Origin: an uncultured bacterium
Lineage (GTDB): Bacteria; Hydrogenedentota; Hydrogenedentia; Hydrogenedentales; SLHB01
Direction of reading: 5' to 3'
Length of the DNA: 40,159 nucleotides
Assembly: GCA_937928585.1 (NCBI GenBank)
Contig: CALEZK010000507.1
Location: 1 to 40,159, forward strand
The notes under the pieces were generated by a model. The model was not told where the DNA came from, did no database searches, and worked only from the letters and a program-made list of their open reading frames with translations. Both the position numbers and the translations under genes were made by a program. The stretch's first letter is position 1; every line of letters starts with the position of its first letter. Of this stretch, positions 25,696 to 34,453 are shown in pieces.

Positions 25696-26757
25696 ATGAA
25701 GGTCGGTATTATCGGGTTCGCCCGTTCTGGAAAAACGACGGTTTTCAATGCCCTCACCGGCGCGAAGGCCGCGGTAGGCACCTTTGGCGCGCGGGAATCG
25801 AACGTAGCCGTGTTGAAAGTGCCGGATGCGCGCCTTGAGAAGCTCGCCGAGATCTACAAGCCGAAGAAGATCACCTACGCGGAGTTTCAGTTTATCGATA
25901 TCGCCCCAAACGAATCGGCCGGAGAGGAAAAAGCGCTGGACACCGCGGCGCTCAACGCCTTGAAGCAGGTGGAGGCGCTGGTTCATGTCGTGCGGGCTTT
26001 TGACAACGAAAGCGTCATGCATCCCAATGGCAGCGTCAACGCATTGCGCGATGCCAAGGCGATGGAAGAAGAGTTACAACTTTGCGATCTCATCGTCGTG
26101 GAGAAACGTCTCGAACGCATGGAAAAGGAACATAAGAAAGGTCCAGAACTCGCCCCGTTGCAAAAGTGCAAGGAACATCTGGAAGCGGGAAAGCCGTTGC
26201 GCACCCTGGATCTGACCGCGCAGGAAGTGCGCGACATCGCAGGCTTCGGCTTCATGTCCCTCAAGCCGTTAATGCTGCTCGGCAACTACGGCGAAGAGTC
26301 GATTGGCAAGGATGATCCCTCCGGGCTTGCCGCGTTTGCAAAGGAACTCGGCGTTGCGCTCATCGAACTGTGCGGCGCGATGGAATTGGAAATCGGACAG
26401 TTGTCCGAAGAGGAACGTCCCGCATACCGCGCCGACTTGGGCCTTGGCGAGGAATCACGTGTTCGGTTCCTGCAGACCGCGTACGACATGCTCGGCCTCA
26501 TGAGCTTCCTGACGGCCGGCGAACCCGAGGTGCGCGCATGGACCATTCACAAAAACACAAAAGCCGTGGATGCCGCGGGCTCCATCCACAGCGACATCGC
26601 GCGTGGCTTCATCCGCGCGGAAATCGTCAACTACGACCACTTCATCGCCGCCAGCGGCAGCATGGTCAAAGCCAAAGAGGCAGGCCACGTCCGTCTCGAA
26701 GGCAAAGAATACATCATGCAGGACGGCGACATCGTCCTGTTCCGATTCAACGTGTAG
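25696..26757 (+). CDS. YchF/Obg-superfamily P-loop protein with TGS-like C-terminal domain (DUF933)
   Basis: 353 residues from the ATG at 25696, which has AAGGA 5 bases upstream; the longer frame from 25318 overlaps the Lgt-like gene. The P-loop is GFARSGKTTVFNALTG (about 7-22). The C-terminal 85 residues (VRAWTIHKNTKAVDAAGSIHSDI ... LEGKEYIMQDGDIVLFRFNV) closely follow the YchF pattern. It differs from canonical YchF: the G3 position reads FIDIAPNES, and where YchF has its NxxE base-recognition motif there is MLLGNYGEES. A coiled-coil-like lysine/glutamate region (about 120-165) is present as in YchF. YchF is a ribosome-associated ATPase in stress responses; this looks like a divergent paralogue. 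It converges on the TIM-barrel gene, separated by a strong bidirectional hairpin. Confidence 0.82.
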   Translation: MKVGIIGFARSGKTTVFNALTGAKAAVGTFGARESNVAVLKVPDARLEKLAEIYKPKKITYAEFQFIDIAPNESAGEEKALDTAALNALKQVEALVHVVRAFDNESVMHPNGSVNALRDAKAMEEELQLCDLIVVEKRLERMEKEHKKGPELAPLQKCKEHLEAGKPLRTLDLTAQEVRDIAGFGFMSLKPLMLLGNYGEESIGKDDPSGLAAFAKELGVALIELCGAMELEIGQLSEEERPAYRADLGLGEESRVRFLQTAYDMLGLMSFLTAGEPEVRAWTIHKNTKAVDAAGSIHSDIARGFIRAEIVNYDHFIAASGSMVKAKEAGHVRLEGKEYIMQDGDIVLFRFNV

Positions 26758-26764
26758 TGCAAAA

Positions 26765-26800
26765 ACAAGGGGCGGGCCTGAATCCAGACCCGCCCCTTGT
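26765..26800. terminator. bidirectional intrinsic terminator
   Basis: A 16-bp stem with one mismatch (arms 26765-26780 and 26785-26800, centred on a GGGGCGGG/CCCGCCCC core) with a four-base loop AATC sits between the convergent YchF-like and TIM-barrel genes. TCTTTTG follows on the plus strand and TTTTTG on the minus strand, so it can end transcripts from both sides. Confidence 0.9.
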
Positions 26801-26809
26801 TCTTTTGCG

Positions 26810-27742
26810 TTACGCTTTCAGTTTGTCGAGCAGCACTTTGCAGCGCTTGATACCCTCGATCTCGGAGAGGCGATCGCCTTCGTATTCAATGCCGATGAAG
26901 CCGTTATACTTGTGCTTGTCGACTACGATCTCGATGAGGCGCTTGTAATCTTTGCTGGTTTCTTCGCCGGTGGCGTCATCGAAGTCGTGGCACTTTGCGC
27001 TAACGGCCTTTGCGAATTTCATCAGACGATCGATGCCGTCATAGATGTCGGTGCCTTTGGGGAAGTTGCCGAAATCGGGCAGCGTGCCGAAGCGGGGATG
27101 ATCGACCGCGGGCACGAGCTTTTCCATTGCCGCAGGGTCGGATGATGCGCCGCCGTGGTTCTCGATAATGACGTTGATATTCTTCTTGTCCGCATAATCA
27201 CACAATTTGCGGAAGTGCGGTACGGAACGCTTCACGAAATCGTCGAGCGCCGCAGGATCTTTCTCCACACCCTGCGCGCCGCCGGCCCAGTTCATGCGGA
27301 TCGAGTGGCAGCCGAGGTATTCGGCGATGTCCACCCATTTTGAATGACGCTTCACGGCATCTTCGCGCGCGTTTTCTTCCGCGCCGCCGATGTTACCTTC
27401 ACCGTCGACCATGATGAGCAGAATCTGCACTTTGTGATCCGCGGCGTTCTTCGCGAGGGAATCGAGGTAGGGCTTCATGTCCGGAAACGATTTTTCGTGC
27501 TCGGCAAGCATGCGGTTCACGAGCTCGATCGCTTCGATGTCCCATTCCTGGCGCGACATCTTTGGCATGTCGAGCATGGGCACTTTTCCTTCGCCGGCAC
27601 CGATGGTACGGTGCAGCGACCACGCGGCCAGCGACACCTTGTACTCGCGGGCGGCATGCGCCGTTCCAGCGCCCAAAGCCGCGGCCGCGGCGGCGGCTCC
27701 AGTGGTTTGCATAAACGTTCTCCTGGAAATACCGGCCTTCAA
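26810..27742 (-). CDS. Tat-exported sugar phosphate isomerase/epimerase-like TIM-barrel protein
   Basis: A 310-residue protein from a TTG start at 27742, supported by AAGGAG 7 bases upstream. The N terminus is a twin-arginine signal (SRRTFMQTTGAAAAAAALGAGTA). The mature part resembles AP-endonuclease-2/xylose isomerase-like barrels (IolE/hydroxypyruvate isomerase type): NINVIIENHGGASSD supplies the typical strand-end Glu and His, FGTLPDFGNFP a candidate Asp, CHDFDD a His/Asp pair and GFIGIEYEGD the last Glu, together making a plausible divalent-metal site. Exported members are common in bacteria that degrade complex sugars, but their substrates are mostly unknown. A GGCGCTG/CAGCGCC inverted repeat lies in the leader (27757-27791). 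Confidence 0.83.
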   Translation of the reverse strand: MKAGISRRTFMQTTGAAAAAAALGAGTAHAAREYKVSLAAWSLHRTIGAGEGKVPMLDMPKMSRQEWDIEAIELVNRMLAEHEKSFPDMKPYLDSLAKNAADHKVQILLIMVDGEGNIGGAEENAREDAVKRHSKWVDIAEYLGCHSIRMNWAGGAQGVEKDPAALDDFVKRSVPHFRKLCDYADKKNINVIIENHGGASSDPAAMEKLVPAVDHPRFGTLPDFGNFPKGTDIYDGIDRLMKFAKAVSAKCHDFDDATGEETSKDYKRLIEIVVDKHKYNGFIGIEYEGDRLSEIEGIKRCKVLLDKLKA

Positions 27743-27916
27743 GGGTTGACTCCTTAGGCGCTGTTGCAGCCGTTAATAAGATTGCAGCGCCCTGCGATCT
27801 TGCCGGAGCGCGGGTTGTGATTCAACCATAGACCGCATTTCGCGGGGTCGGGTCAACGCTTATCCGCCCGTGTTCGTTGTTTGCGGGTAGAAACAGGACC
27901 AAACCACGCGTTTGCG

Positions 27917-27925
27917 TGCTATACT
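27917..27925 (+). promoter_or_regulatory. possible extended -10 promoter for the envelope protein gene
   Basis: TGCTATACT is an extended -10 element (TGn plus a hexamer with one mismatch to TATAAT). No clear -35 box is present. Transcription would begin around 27931-27933, leaving almost no leader before the ATG at 27935. Confidence 0.4.
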
Positions 27926-27934
27926 GACAGGTCC

Positions 27935-28876
27935 ATGCTGCGATTGTTTACACCTATAGCGCTGGCAGTCTTTTGTGCGTGCAGTTTCGGCTGCGGAAAT
28001 TCCGCACCCCTTGCCGGCGAATCAACCGTGGCGCACGCGCAGGAACCTGCCGCGGCGGCGGCACCCGATCTGCCTACGGTGGCTCCCGCGACAGCGACAC
28101 AGGAAACCGCGCCCCCTGATGCGGCGGTAACCGCCGCGCAAACGCTGGACCAGGCCTCGACCCAGGTCGATCAGCTCAAGGCGCAATTAAAAGAGCTGGC
28201 GGAGGCGCGCAACGCCGAAGATGGTGCCACCACTACAACCAGTGCGCCCGCGACAGATGTTGAGCCAAGCGCGGATAGCGAAGAAGTTGTCGCGCTGCGG
28301 GCGGAGCTTGCCGACTTGCGCAAGGATGTCGATCGCTTGCAGGAAACCGTGGACGCAGCCCTTGCGTATCTTGTCGGGGAGTTGGGCGCGGAGAACAGGC
28401 GACTCCGCACCGATCTCGCCAACGTGGGCGAAAACACCACCGAGACGGAACCACCGGCAGATTCTCCTTCAGCTTCACCCACAACGAAAATGTCCGAGCG
28501 CGTTGACTACGGCGAACTGGGTTATATCGCCATCAAAGAATGGGGGCGCACGCCGGAACAAGCAGCGGAACTTGCCGCGAGCAAACCAGGCACGACCGTA
28601 TCGACGCTTCGCGGCATGATCTGCGCCGTATCGCCAGGCCTGAGTGACGAAGAGCTGGCTGCGGTCGGCGCGAAGATTCGCGCTTCGTGCGAGGGCTACG
28701 ACAACGTCAACATCGACATCTTCGACGACGAAACCGCCGCACGCGAATTCGCCGAGAACAATGTGCGCTCCAGCGCACACCTTGTCATGAACATCACCCG
28801 CCACAAGACTTCCGGCCAAGACGTGATGGTCCGTGTTCTTCCAAATGGGAAAAGAGAAGTGATGATTGGGGAGTAG
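27935..28876 (+). CDS. putative envelope-anchored coiled-coil protein of unknown function
   Basis: 313 residues from the ATG at 27935. The first 22 residues form a signal peptide (MLRLFTPIALAVFCACSFGCG) containing cysteines; FGC could be a non-canonical lipobox, so lipid anchoring is possible but unproven. An alanine/proline/threonine-rich linker follows (about 25-65), then two acidic coiled-coil segments (about 67-95 and 110-150), another low-complexity linker and a compact C-terminal domain (about 185-313; ERVDYGELGYIAIKEWG ... VMVRVLPNGKREVMIGE). The C-terminal domain is not one I recognise. The layout suggests a periplasmic spacer protein. It converges on mazG with 63 bp between. Confidence 0.6.
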   Translation: MLRLFTPIALAVFCACSFGCGNSAPLAGESTVAHAQEPAAAAAPDLPTVAPATATQETAPPDAAVTAAQTLDQASTQVDQLKAQLKELAEARNAEDGATTTTSAPATDVEPSADSEEVVALRAELADLRKDVDRLQETVDAALAYLVGELGAENRRLRTDLANVGENTTETEPPADSPSASPTTKMSERVDYGELGYIAIKEWGRTPEQAAELAASKPGTTVSTLRGMICAVSPGLSDEELAAVGAKIRASCEGYDNVNIDIFDDETAAREFAENNVRSSAHLVMNITRHKTSGQDVMVRVLPNGKREVMIGE

Positions 28877-28939
28877 GCCAGGAAGTTTTCCCTTTCGCTA
28901 ATCATCTGCTTCATTTTATGTATTCCATTCCTCGCCGCC

Positions 28940-29353
28940 TCATCGCCTTCCTTCCTCGCGCTTAACGCGATCCCAGGCGGCGATTGCTTCCTCGGCGGTT
29001 TGCGCTTTGTTTTCGCCGAAGACGTGGTCGTGACGACGGATCATTTTTTCATGGACACGCTCCATGACAGACTGCATGGAAAACCGTCCCTCCACCTCGG
29101 CACATGCGATTGAAGCGAGGAGCACGAACAGGGTATCCCCCATTTCCTCCTCGGAATTGTCGTTGTTCGCTTTCTCCAGCGCCTCGATCAGTTCGTCGTT
29201 TTCCTTGCGGGCGTACTGGGCGAAACTGAGGGCAGTCTGTTCCCGGTCCCAAGGGCAACCGTCGGGTCCGCGGAGGTAGCGGGCCAGGTTTATCAGGGCC
29301 TCAAACCAATCTAACTCGTTCTGGGGCGTGCGGTTCCAATGCGGATAGGTCAT
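28940..29353 (-). CDS. mazG: MazG-family nucleotide pyrophosphohydrolase
   Basis: 137 residues, the length of a single MazG domain. The helical metal-binding signature is present: LRGPDGCPWDREQT, then acidic residues E51, E54 and E57 (KENDELIEALE) and E70/D73 (EEEMGDTLF), which bind Mg2+. Such enzymes hydrolyse nucleoside triphosphates to monophosphates and clear non-canonical or stress nucleotides. The start at 29353 is the first ATG of the frame. The divergent small zinc-ribbon gene begins 73 bp away. Confidence 0.93.
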   Translation of the reverse strand: MTYPHWNRTPQNELDWFEALINLARYLRGPDGCPWDREQTALSFAQYARKENDELIEALEKANNDNSEEEMGDTLFVLLASIACAEVEGRFSMQSVMERVHEKMIRRHDHVFGENKAQTAEEAIAAWDRVKREEGRR

Positions 29354-29426
29354 TGCGCAAGTCCTTGCGGCTCAAGGTTTGGACTGCTCCTGCCGATATC
29401 AATTTCGGCGTAGGAGTGTTTCGAGC

Positions 29427-29636
29427 ATGACGGTACAATGCTGCAAATGCAAACGAATCCGATTTGAGGCGCAGTGGTCGGCCCCAGCGGCGACCTTGCT
29501 TCAGGGAAACGTGTCCCACACGTACTGCCCCGCATGCGCAGACGAATGTCATATCGAGCTCTTCAGCACGCAAGCAAGTCGCGCAACCGCGGTGCACGCG
29601 CAGCAGTTGTTGCAACAACTGGGTGGCGTGGCCTGA
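29427..29636 (+). CDS. small zinc-ribbon-like protein
   Basis: A 69-residue protein with two cysteine knuckles: MTVQCCKCKRIRF at the start and SHTYCPACADECHIELF in the middle. This C-x2-C ... S-H-x-x-C-P-x-C pattern is common in small uncharacterised bacterial proteins and in the output parts of response regulators. The ATG at 29427 has GGAG 11 bases upstream; an in-frame start at 29379 gives a less plausible arginine-rich extension. The gene lies divergent to mazG. Its role is unknown; zinc binding is inferred from the cysteines. Confidence 0.55.
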   Translation: MTVQCCKCKRIRFEAQWSAPAATLLQGNVSHTYCPACADECHIELFSTQASRATAVHAQQLLQQLGGVA

Positions 29637-29847
29637 ATCCGGTCGTGCGCGAATCAGCCTAAGGCCCCGGGTGTCGGATGTCACCGAATCCGGATTCTTC
29701 ACACAACCGTTCCGTTCTCCGCAGAATCGCCTTGTTTCTTTCCTCCATGGAACTAAATCCCGACCGGGTGTATAACATACCCGTGCAGGGATGGGTGATG
29801 CGGAACATCCGAGGCGTACCTTGCGCAGCCATCACAGGGGGAATCCC

Positions 29848-30939
29848 ATGAAGGGAACGAACCGGCTCGCAATCTTTATCGCGATGGTGTTGTTTACCAT
29901 CGTTTCCATCTGGACCACCTACGTCAGTCTTCGCGACTCGATACTTCCGCGTCCGACTTTTCCGATTGAGTTCGCGCCGGGACGCGTGCACGAGCTATCG
30001 GTGTTTGCGCTTGCGCTGTCCGTTGCGATTGGGCTGATGCTCTTCGCGCTCAAACTGTCGATAATAGATGGGCAGAAACGGCTCAATCTGTTTGGATTGA
30101 TCGGTCTGACGGTCGTCGCATCGATCTCCATCGCATTTAACATGGATGTGCTGTACCGCACGGCAGATCGCGAGTTTTTCCTGGATTATTCAGAGTCCAA
30201 AGTGCGCAGTGTATACGAGAACTATCTGGCTTCGGTACAGTCCGATCTAAACGCACGAAAACAGGAGCTGGAAAAACAGGTCGCAAAACAGGAAGGCGAA
30301 CTGGAATCCGAGATTAAAGGATTGCGCGAACGTCCGGCGGGTTATGGGACGGAAGCAAAACACGAAGAGTACGAACTGACGCTACTTGGAAAGACCGCGG
30401 AAGTCGAACTTCAGGGCATTGAAGCGGCGCTGGAGAAGAAGCTGGCGGTGGACGCCATTTTGCTAAACACATCGGTGGCGACGCTTGAAGACGTCGCGCG
30501 ACTTCAGGACGCGTTGCGAGTCCAGGTCAAAGATCTCGCGGCGCTGACCGGCACTTCGATGCCGGCTGCGGTGAAGCTCGATTCTCCGTTCTTCGCGGTA
30601 TTTCAGAAGCTGTTCAATTTCCGCACGGCTGGCCCGTTGGAGTACCTGATTCTTGCCCTCGCGTTTTTGCTCGATCTTGCCGACATCATTGGCTACAGCC
30701 TTGTGCCTAACCGGAAAGAAGAAAAGAAACCCGCCGCGATCTGGGCGTCGGTACCTGAAAACCTGATGGGACCTGAAGTGATTCGTTCGCCGAAACCGCT
30801 TGCAGCCGTCGTGGACACGCCGGTGATGGAAGAGCTAGACGAAGAACCAGCGCTTGCGGACATGAATGCGGAAGAGTTTCCGTCGCTATCACCCAGGCCG
30901 CAGCCACGCCGAAAACCTTTCCGTTTCCGGCGTCATTAG
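29848..30939 (+). CDS. membrane protein with periplasmic or cytoplasmic coiled coil, function unknown
   Basis: 363 residues from the ATG at 29848, which is preceded by an AGGGGG site; the frame runs to 29791 without such support. There are three hydrophobic helices (about 7-27, 48-68 and 78-97), then a long charged coiled coil (about 110-235, rich in Glu/Lys with heptad-like repeats), a fourth helix near 262-285 (LEYLILALAFLLDLADIIGYS) and a proline- and charge-rich tail ending in a strongly basic RRKPFRFRRH. The helix-coil-helix plan resembles DUF4407-type proteins but I cannot confirm that family. A TATAAC hexamer at 29771-29776, inside a CGGGT/ACCCG inverted repeat, may be its promoter. 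It converges on gpsA with 27 bp between. Confidence 0.65.
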   Translation: MKGTNRLAIFIAMVLFTIVSIWTTYVSLRDSILPRPTFPIEFAPGRVHELSVFALALSVAIGLMLFALKLSIIDGQKRLNLFGLIGLTVVASISIAFNMDVLYRTADREFFLDYSESKVRSVYENYLASVQSDLNARKQELEKQVAKQEGELESEIKGLRERPAGYGTEAKHEEYELTLLGKTAEVELQGIEAALEKKLAVDAILLNTSVATLEDVARLQDALRVQVKDLAALTGTSMPAAVKLDSPFFAVFQKLFNFRTAGPLEYLILALAFLLDLADIIGYSLVPNRKEEKKPAAIWASVPENLMGPEVIRSPKPLAAVVDTPVMEELDEEPALADMNAEEFPSLSPRPQPRRKPFRFRRH

Positions 30940-30966
30940 CCGATATAACGCTCAAATTGATCGGAG

Positions 30967-31944
30967 CTAGTCTCGTTCGGGCTTTGCATCGCGCGTCATA
31001 AGCGCGACAACCGCTTCCCGTGCGTCTGCCCCCTCGTACAAAACGCGATAAACCTGTTCGGTAATCGGCATTTCGACTTTATGTTTCTGCGCCAAGGCCA
31101 ATGCGGCGCGCGCGGTGCGCACGCCCTCGGCGACCATGGGCGACGACGCAAGAATCTCCTCAAGCTTTTTCCCGGAAGCGATCTTTTCGCCTACTGCGCG
31201 GTTGCGCGAGTGCTGGCTGGCGCAGGTGACGATAAGGTCGCCCATTCCGCTCAGGCCAGAGAAGGTCAGGGGATCCGCGCCAAGCGCGACGCCGAGGCGC
31301 GCCATTTCCGCGAGACCGCGCGTGATGAGCGCCGCCTTTGCATTGTCGCCAAGGCCGAATCCATCGCAGACGCCCGCGGCTATCGCGATGACGTTCTTCA
31401 ACGCGCCACCAAGCGCAACGCCCGTGATGTCCGGGCTAGTGTAAACGCGAAAGGTTTTCGCCGTAAATGCTGTCTGGACCTTTTCGCATGCGGCCTCGCT
31501 TCGGCCCGCAGCGACGAGGGATGCGGGGAGATCGCGCGCGACTTCCTCCGCGTGGCTTGGGCCGGACAATGTTACGACGACGGAGCCCGGCACGGTTTGT
31601 TCGATTACTTCGTGCATGCACAGCAAGGTGTCGTTCTCGATGCCTTTGGCTACATTGACAAGGATTGTGTCGGGAGAGAAATGCATGCGCCCAACTACTG
31701 CCCTCATTGCGTGGGAAGGAACTGCGAGGACGGCGATCTCACAATCGGGATCGGCTGTTTCGGAAATGGTGATGGATTCCGGCAGCGTCACCCCTGGGAG
31801 AAAGTGCGGACTGCGGCGTTCGTTGCGCAAGATGTCCGGGCCGTCTTCCGCGCGGCAGGAAATGTTTACCGCGTGGCCGTTGCGCGCGACGAGACGCGCG
31901 AGTGCAAGCCCCCAGCTACCCGCGCCGACTACCTGTATTCGCAT
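30967..31944 (-). CDS. gpsA: NAD(P)-dependent glycerol-3-phosphate dehydrogenase
   Basis: The enzyme reduces dihydroxyacetone phosphate to sn-glycerol-3-phosphate, the backbone of phospholipids. The 325-residue protein starts with the Rossmann motif VVGAGSWG (residues 7-12 GAGSWG), has VAKGIE and LSGPSHAEEVA, and carries the catalytic lysine K183 in VALGGALKNVIAIAAG. The length is normal and no residue looks lost. thiG lies 99 bp upstream on the same strand. As a supplier of glycerol phosphate it is functionally related to the lipid-linked genes at 23515-25616, but the two are not adjacent, so no operon link is claimed. Confidence 0.97.
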   Translation of the reverse strand: MRIQVVGAGSWGLALARLVARNGHAVNISCRAEDGPDILRNERRSPHFLPGVTLPESITISETADPDCEIAVLAVPSHAMRAVVGRMHFSPDTILVNVAKGIENDTLLCMHEVIEQTVPGSVVVTLSGPSHAEEVARDLPASLVAAGRSEAACEKVQTAFTAKTFRVYTSPDITGVALGGALKNVIAIAAGVCDGFGLGDNAKAALITRGLAEMARLGVALGADPLTFSGLSGMGDLIVTCASQHSRNRAVGEKIASGKKLEEILASSPMVAEGVRTARAALALAQKHKVEMPITEQVYRVLYEGADAREAVVALMTRDAKPERD

Positions 31945-32043
31945 GGGTTAGAACAGACCTCCAATTGGGTTGCGGGGTATTCACTGAGTACACGGTTTGT
32001 TAAGAGGATTGCTCGCGAGGACGCTCGCCCTACCTCTTCGGTT

Positions 32044-32856
32044 TTACTGAACTGTCGATTCGCCGGACAGGAATCCCGTAAGCGGCGACGACGCTTCAGC
32101 TGTTGCGCGAACTGGGCCCAGTCCAGCGAGATACGCCATTCGCCCTGCGCGGGTGGCAATAGCGAATGCTTCCGCCATTTTGAAGTGGTCAGTCGCATCC
32201 GCGAGCGCTGTGTTGACGAGCACGGCGTCCGCGCCCAACTCCATCGCTTCGGCAGCATGCGACGGCGCGCCGAGTCCAGCGTCCACTACGACGGGAACAT
32301 TCGACTGCTCGATGATGATGCGCACCATGTCGCGCGTGCGGAGGCCCCGGTTGCTGCCTATTGGCGCGCCCAGGGGCATGACGGTAGCGGCCCCCGCTTC
32401 TTCAAGGCGCTTCGCCAAGATTGGGTCCGCTTGTATATAGGGAAGCACGATGAATCCATCTTTAACCAGCATCTCGGTTGCGCGCAAAGTCTCGATGGGA
32501 TCGGGCAGCAGATAGCGCGGCTCCGGCGTGAGCTCAAGCTTCACCCACGGCTCGCAGCCCATCGCGCGCGCGAGTTTGGCCAGGCGGACGGCCTCTTCCG
32601 CCGTGCGCGCGCCAGATGTATTCGGCAGGAGCAAATGTCGCCTCGAATCGATTACCGAGAGAATGCTGTCCTCGTTCGGATTTGAAAGATCGGCGCGCCG
32701 CAACGCAACGGTAACAATCTCGGCATCGCACCCCGCGAGCGATTCGCGGAGCGCCTGCGAAGATGGAAACTTGCCGGTGCCGACCATGAGCCGGGAGCGA
32801 AAGCTGCGGCCAGCAATGACCAGTGAATCGGAATCTGTTGTTGCGCTATCGATCAT
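32044..32856 (-). CDS. thiG: thiazole synthase ThiG
   Basis: ThiG forms the thiazole phosphate part of thiamine from 1-deoxy-D-xylulose 5-phosphate, dehydroglycine and ThiS-thiocarboxylate. The 270-residue sequence shows RLMVGTGKFPS, VALRRADL, LLPNTSGARTAEEAVRLA, the Schiff-base lysine K106 in WVKLEL, and the phosphate-binding VVVDAGLGAPSHAAEAMELGADAVLVNTA. The start at 32856 is the first in-frame ATG. No thiS, thiF, thiH/thiO or thiE is adjacent and I see no TPP riboswitch in the 205-bp leader, so the rest of the pathway must lie elsewhere. Confidence 0.96.
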   Translation of the reverse strand: MIDSATTDSDSLVIAGRSFRSRLMVGTGKFPSSQALRESLAGCDAEIVTVALRRADLSNPNEDSILSVIDSRRHLLLPNTSGARTAEEAVRLAKLARAMGCEPWVKLELTPEPRYLLPDPIETLRATEMLVKDGFIVLPYIQADPILAKRLEEAGAATVMPLGAPIGSNRGLRTRDMVRIIIEQSNVPVVVDAGLGAPSHAAEAMELGADAVLVNTALADATDHFKMAEAFAIATRAGRMAYLAGLGPVRATAEASSPLTGFLSGESTVQ

Positions 32857-33061
32857 GTGTTTATTTCTATTGTGATGCGGTTCCGGCGGCTTGTTTCGTT
32901 CATTCCAGAACGACTACACGGGACTCCGGAGGGGAACCGGAATGGTACCAAACGAGGCGCGGTCGCTCAATTGCCGCACGATTGCGCTTGCAAACCCATT
33001 GGTCAGGTTGGAGAATAGCGAAGTTACCGAGTCACATAGTTGGGTAAGGGAACCATCAAAA

Positions 33062-34441
33062 ATGCCGAGTTCACAACTTCCCCCGGGACCGAGAGGGAAG
33101 TTTCTAGTTGGATCCGCGGACCGGATCACGAACGATCGATTGCGATTCCTGATGACGCTTCGGCGGGAGTATGGCGAAGTTTCGCGGTTCACGGTCTGGG
33201 GCCAGCAGATTGTTTTGATCACCCGTCCGGACCATGTAAAAGAGATCCTCGTCACCAACCACAAGAATTTTCACAAGAGCACCGCATTGCGCGTCGCGAA
33301 GTACATTCTGGGAGAGGGACTTCTGACGAGTGAAGATGCGCTGCACCGGCGGCAACGCCGCATGATGCAGCCCGCGTTTCATTCGCAGCGCATTCATGGA
33401 TATGCGGAGATCATGATCGAGTACGCGGCGCGCCATGCCGCGCGATGGGAGACGGACGGCCTGGAGGGGCATCCGATCGACATGTGGCAGGAGATGATGC
33501 GGCTCACGCTGGCGATCGTTGCCAAGACACTTTTTGACGCGGATGTGGAGTCCGAGGCGTATGAGATCGGCGAAGCGCTCTCGACGATCATTGGCCTGTT
33601 CGAACGCGTGACGCATCCTGCGGCCCCGCTGTTGACCTTGTTGCCGACGCCGAAGAACGTCCGGTTCTTGCTTGCACGAAAACGCATCAACGCGACCATA
33701 CTGCGAATAATCGGGGAGCGGCGCGCGAGTGGAAAAGACCACGGCGATTTGTTGTCGATGCTGTTGCGCGCGCAGGACGAAGACGACGGTGGCACGATGA
33801 CGGACAAGCAGGTGCGCGATGAAGTGGTAACGCTGTTTCTCGCCGGACACGAGACTACTGCGAACGCACTGACATTTGCGTGGCATCTTCTGTCGCGAAA
33901 TCCCGACGTTGAAGAAAAGTTCCACGCGGAGATTGATACTGTTCTGGAGGGCAGATTGCCTGTGCCCGCGGATTATCCAAAGCTTGAGTACACGCGGCGG
34001 GTGTTTGCGGAGACCATGCGGCTTTATCCGCCCGCCTACTTGATTGGTCGAACTGCGCTGGAGACATTCACGCTCGATGGATATACGATTCCCAAGGGAG
34101 CGGCGGTGTTGCTCAGTCCGTTTGTGACGCAACACGATGCAGCGTATTTTCCCGATCCGGAAGTGTTCGACCCGGATCGGTTTTCGCCGGAGGCACAGCA
34201 GGATCGCCACAAGTTCGCTTACTATCCGTTCGGGAGCGGACCGCGCACCTGCATTGGTGAACCGTTCGCGTGGATGGAGGGGGTGTTCCTAATGGCGGTG
34301 ATTGCGCAACGCTGGCGAATGCGCACAGTGCCGGGGCATCCAATCGAATTTGACCCGCAGATAACTTTACGGCCCGCGCACGGAATGAGCATGACACTCG
34401 CGCGCCGGGAAACGTCACTTTTACCTGTCGCGGAAGGCTAG
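33062..34441 (+). CDS. cytochrome P450 monooxygenase
   Basis: A soluble-type P450 of 459 residues from the ATG at 33062, which begins just before the proline-rich hinge (LPPGPRG) and has AAGGGAA about 10 bases upstream; the in-frame extension to 32891 reads like non-coding DNA. The family marks are complete: the I-helix oxygen-binding AGHETT (261-266), the E-x-x-R of the K helix (ETMR), and the heme-binding loop FGSGPRTCIG with the thiolate C397. It lacks an N-terminal membrane anchor and a fused reductase, so it needs separate ferredoxin and reductase partners, none of which is in the window. Similar bacterial enzymes hydroxylate fatty acids or terpenoids. The AIM24 gene follows after 12 bp. 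Confidence 0.95.
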   Translation: MPSSQLPPGPRGKFLVGSADRITNDRLRFLMTLRREYGEVSRFTVWGQQIVLITRPDHVKEILVTNHKNFHKSTALRVAKYILGEGLLTSEDALHRRQRRMMQPAFHSQRIHGYAEIMIEYAARHAARWETDGLEGHPIDMWQEMMRLTLAIVAKTLFDADVESEAYEIGEALSTIIGLFERVTHPAAPLLTLLPTPKNVRFLLARKRINATILRIIGERRASGKDHGDLLSMLLRAQDEDDGGTMTDKQVRDEVVTLFLAGHETTANALTFAWHLLSRNPDVEEKFHAEIDTVLEGRLPVPADYPKLEYTRRVFAETMRLYPPAYLIGRTALETFTLDGYTIPKGAAVLLSPFVTQHDAAYFPDPEVFDPDRFSPEAQQDRHKFAYYPFGSGPRTCIGEPFAWMEGVFLMAVIAQRWRMRTVPGHPIEFDPQITLRPAHGMSMTLARRETSLLPVAEG

Positions 34442-34453
34442 GAGACCTTAATC

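Noticed and set aside
27757..27791. GGCGCTG/CAGCGCC inverted repeat considered as a terminator
   Set aside because: The loop is 21 bases and no T-tract follows on either strand; at most a weak leader structure.
29659..29991. 110-codon minus-strand frame
   Set aside because: Overlaps the start of the membrane coiled-coil gene and has no supporting motif.
31081..32685. 534-codon plus-strand frame
   Set aside because: It lies antisense to gpsA and the first part of thiG, which both have complete family motifs; its translation is cysteine/arginine-rich with no recognisable domain.
32891..33061. N-terminal extension of the P450 gene
   Set aside because: The P450 hinge begins at the ATG at 33062; the extension has no anchor helix and lies in a promoter-like divergent region.
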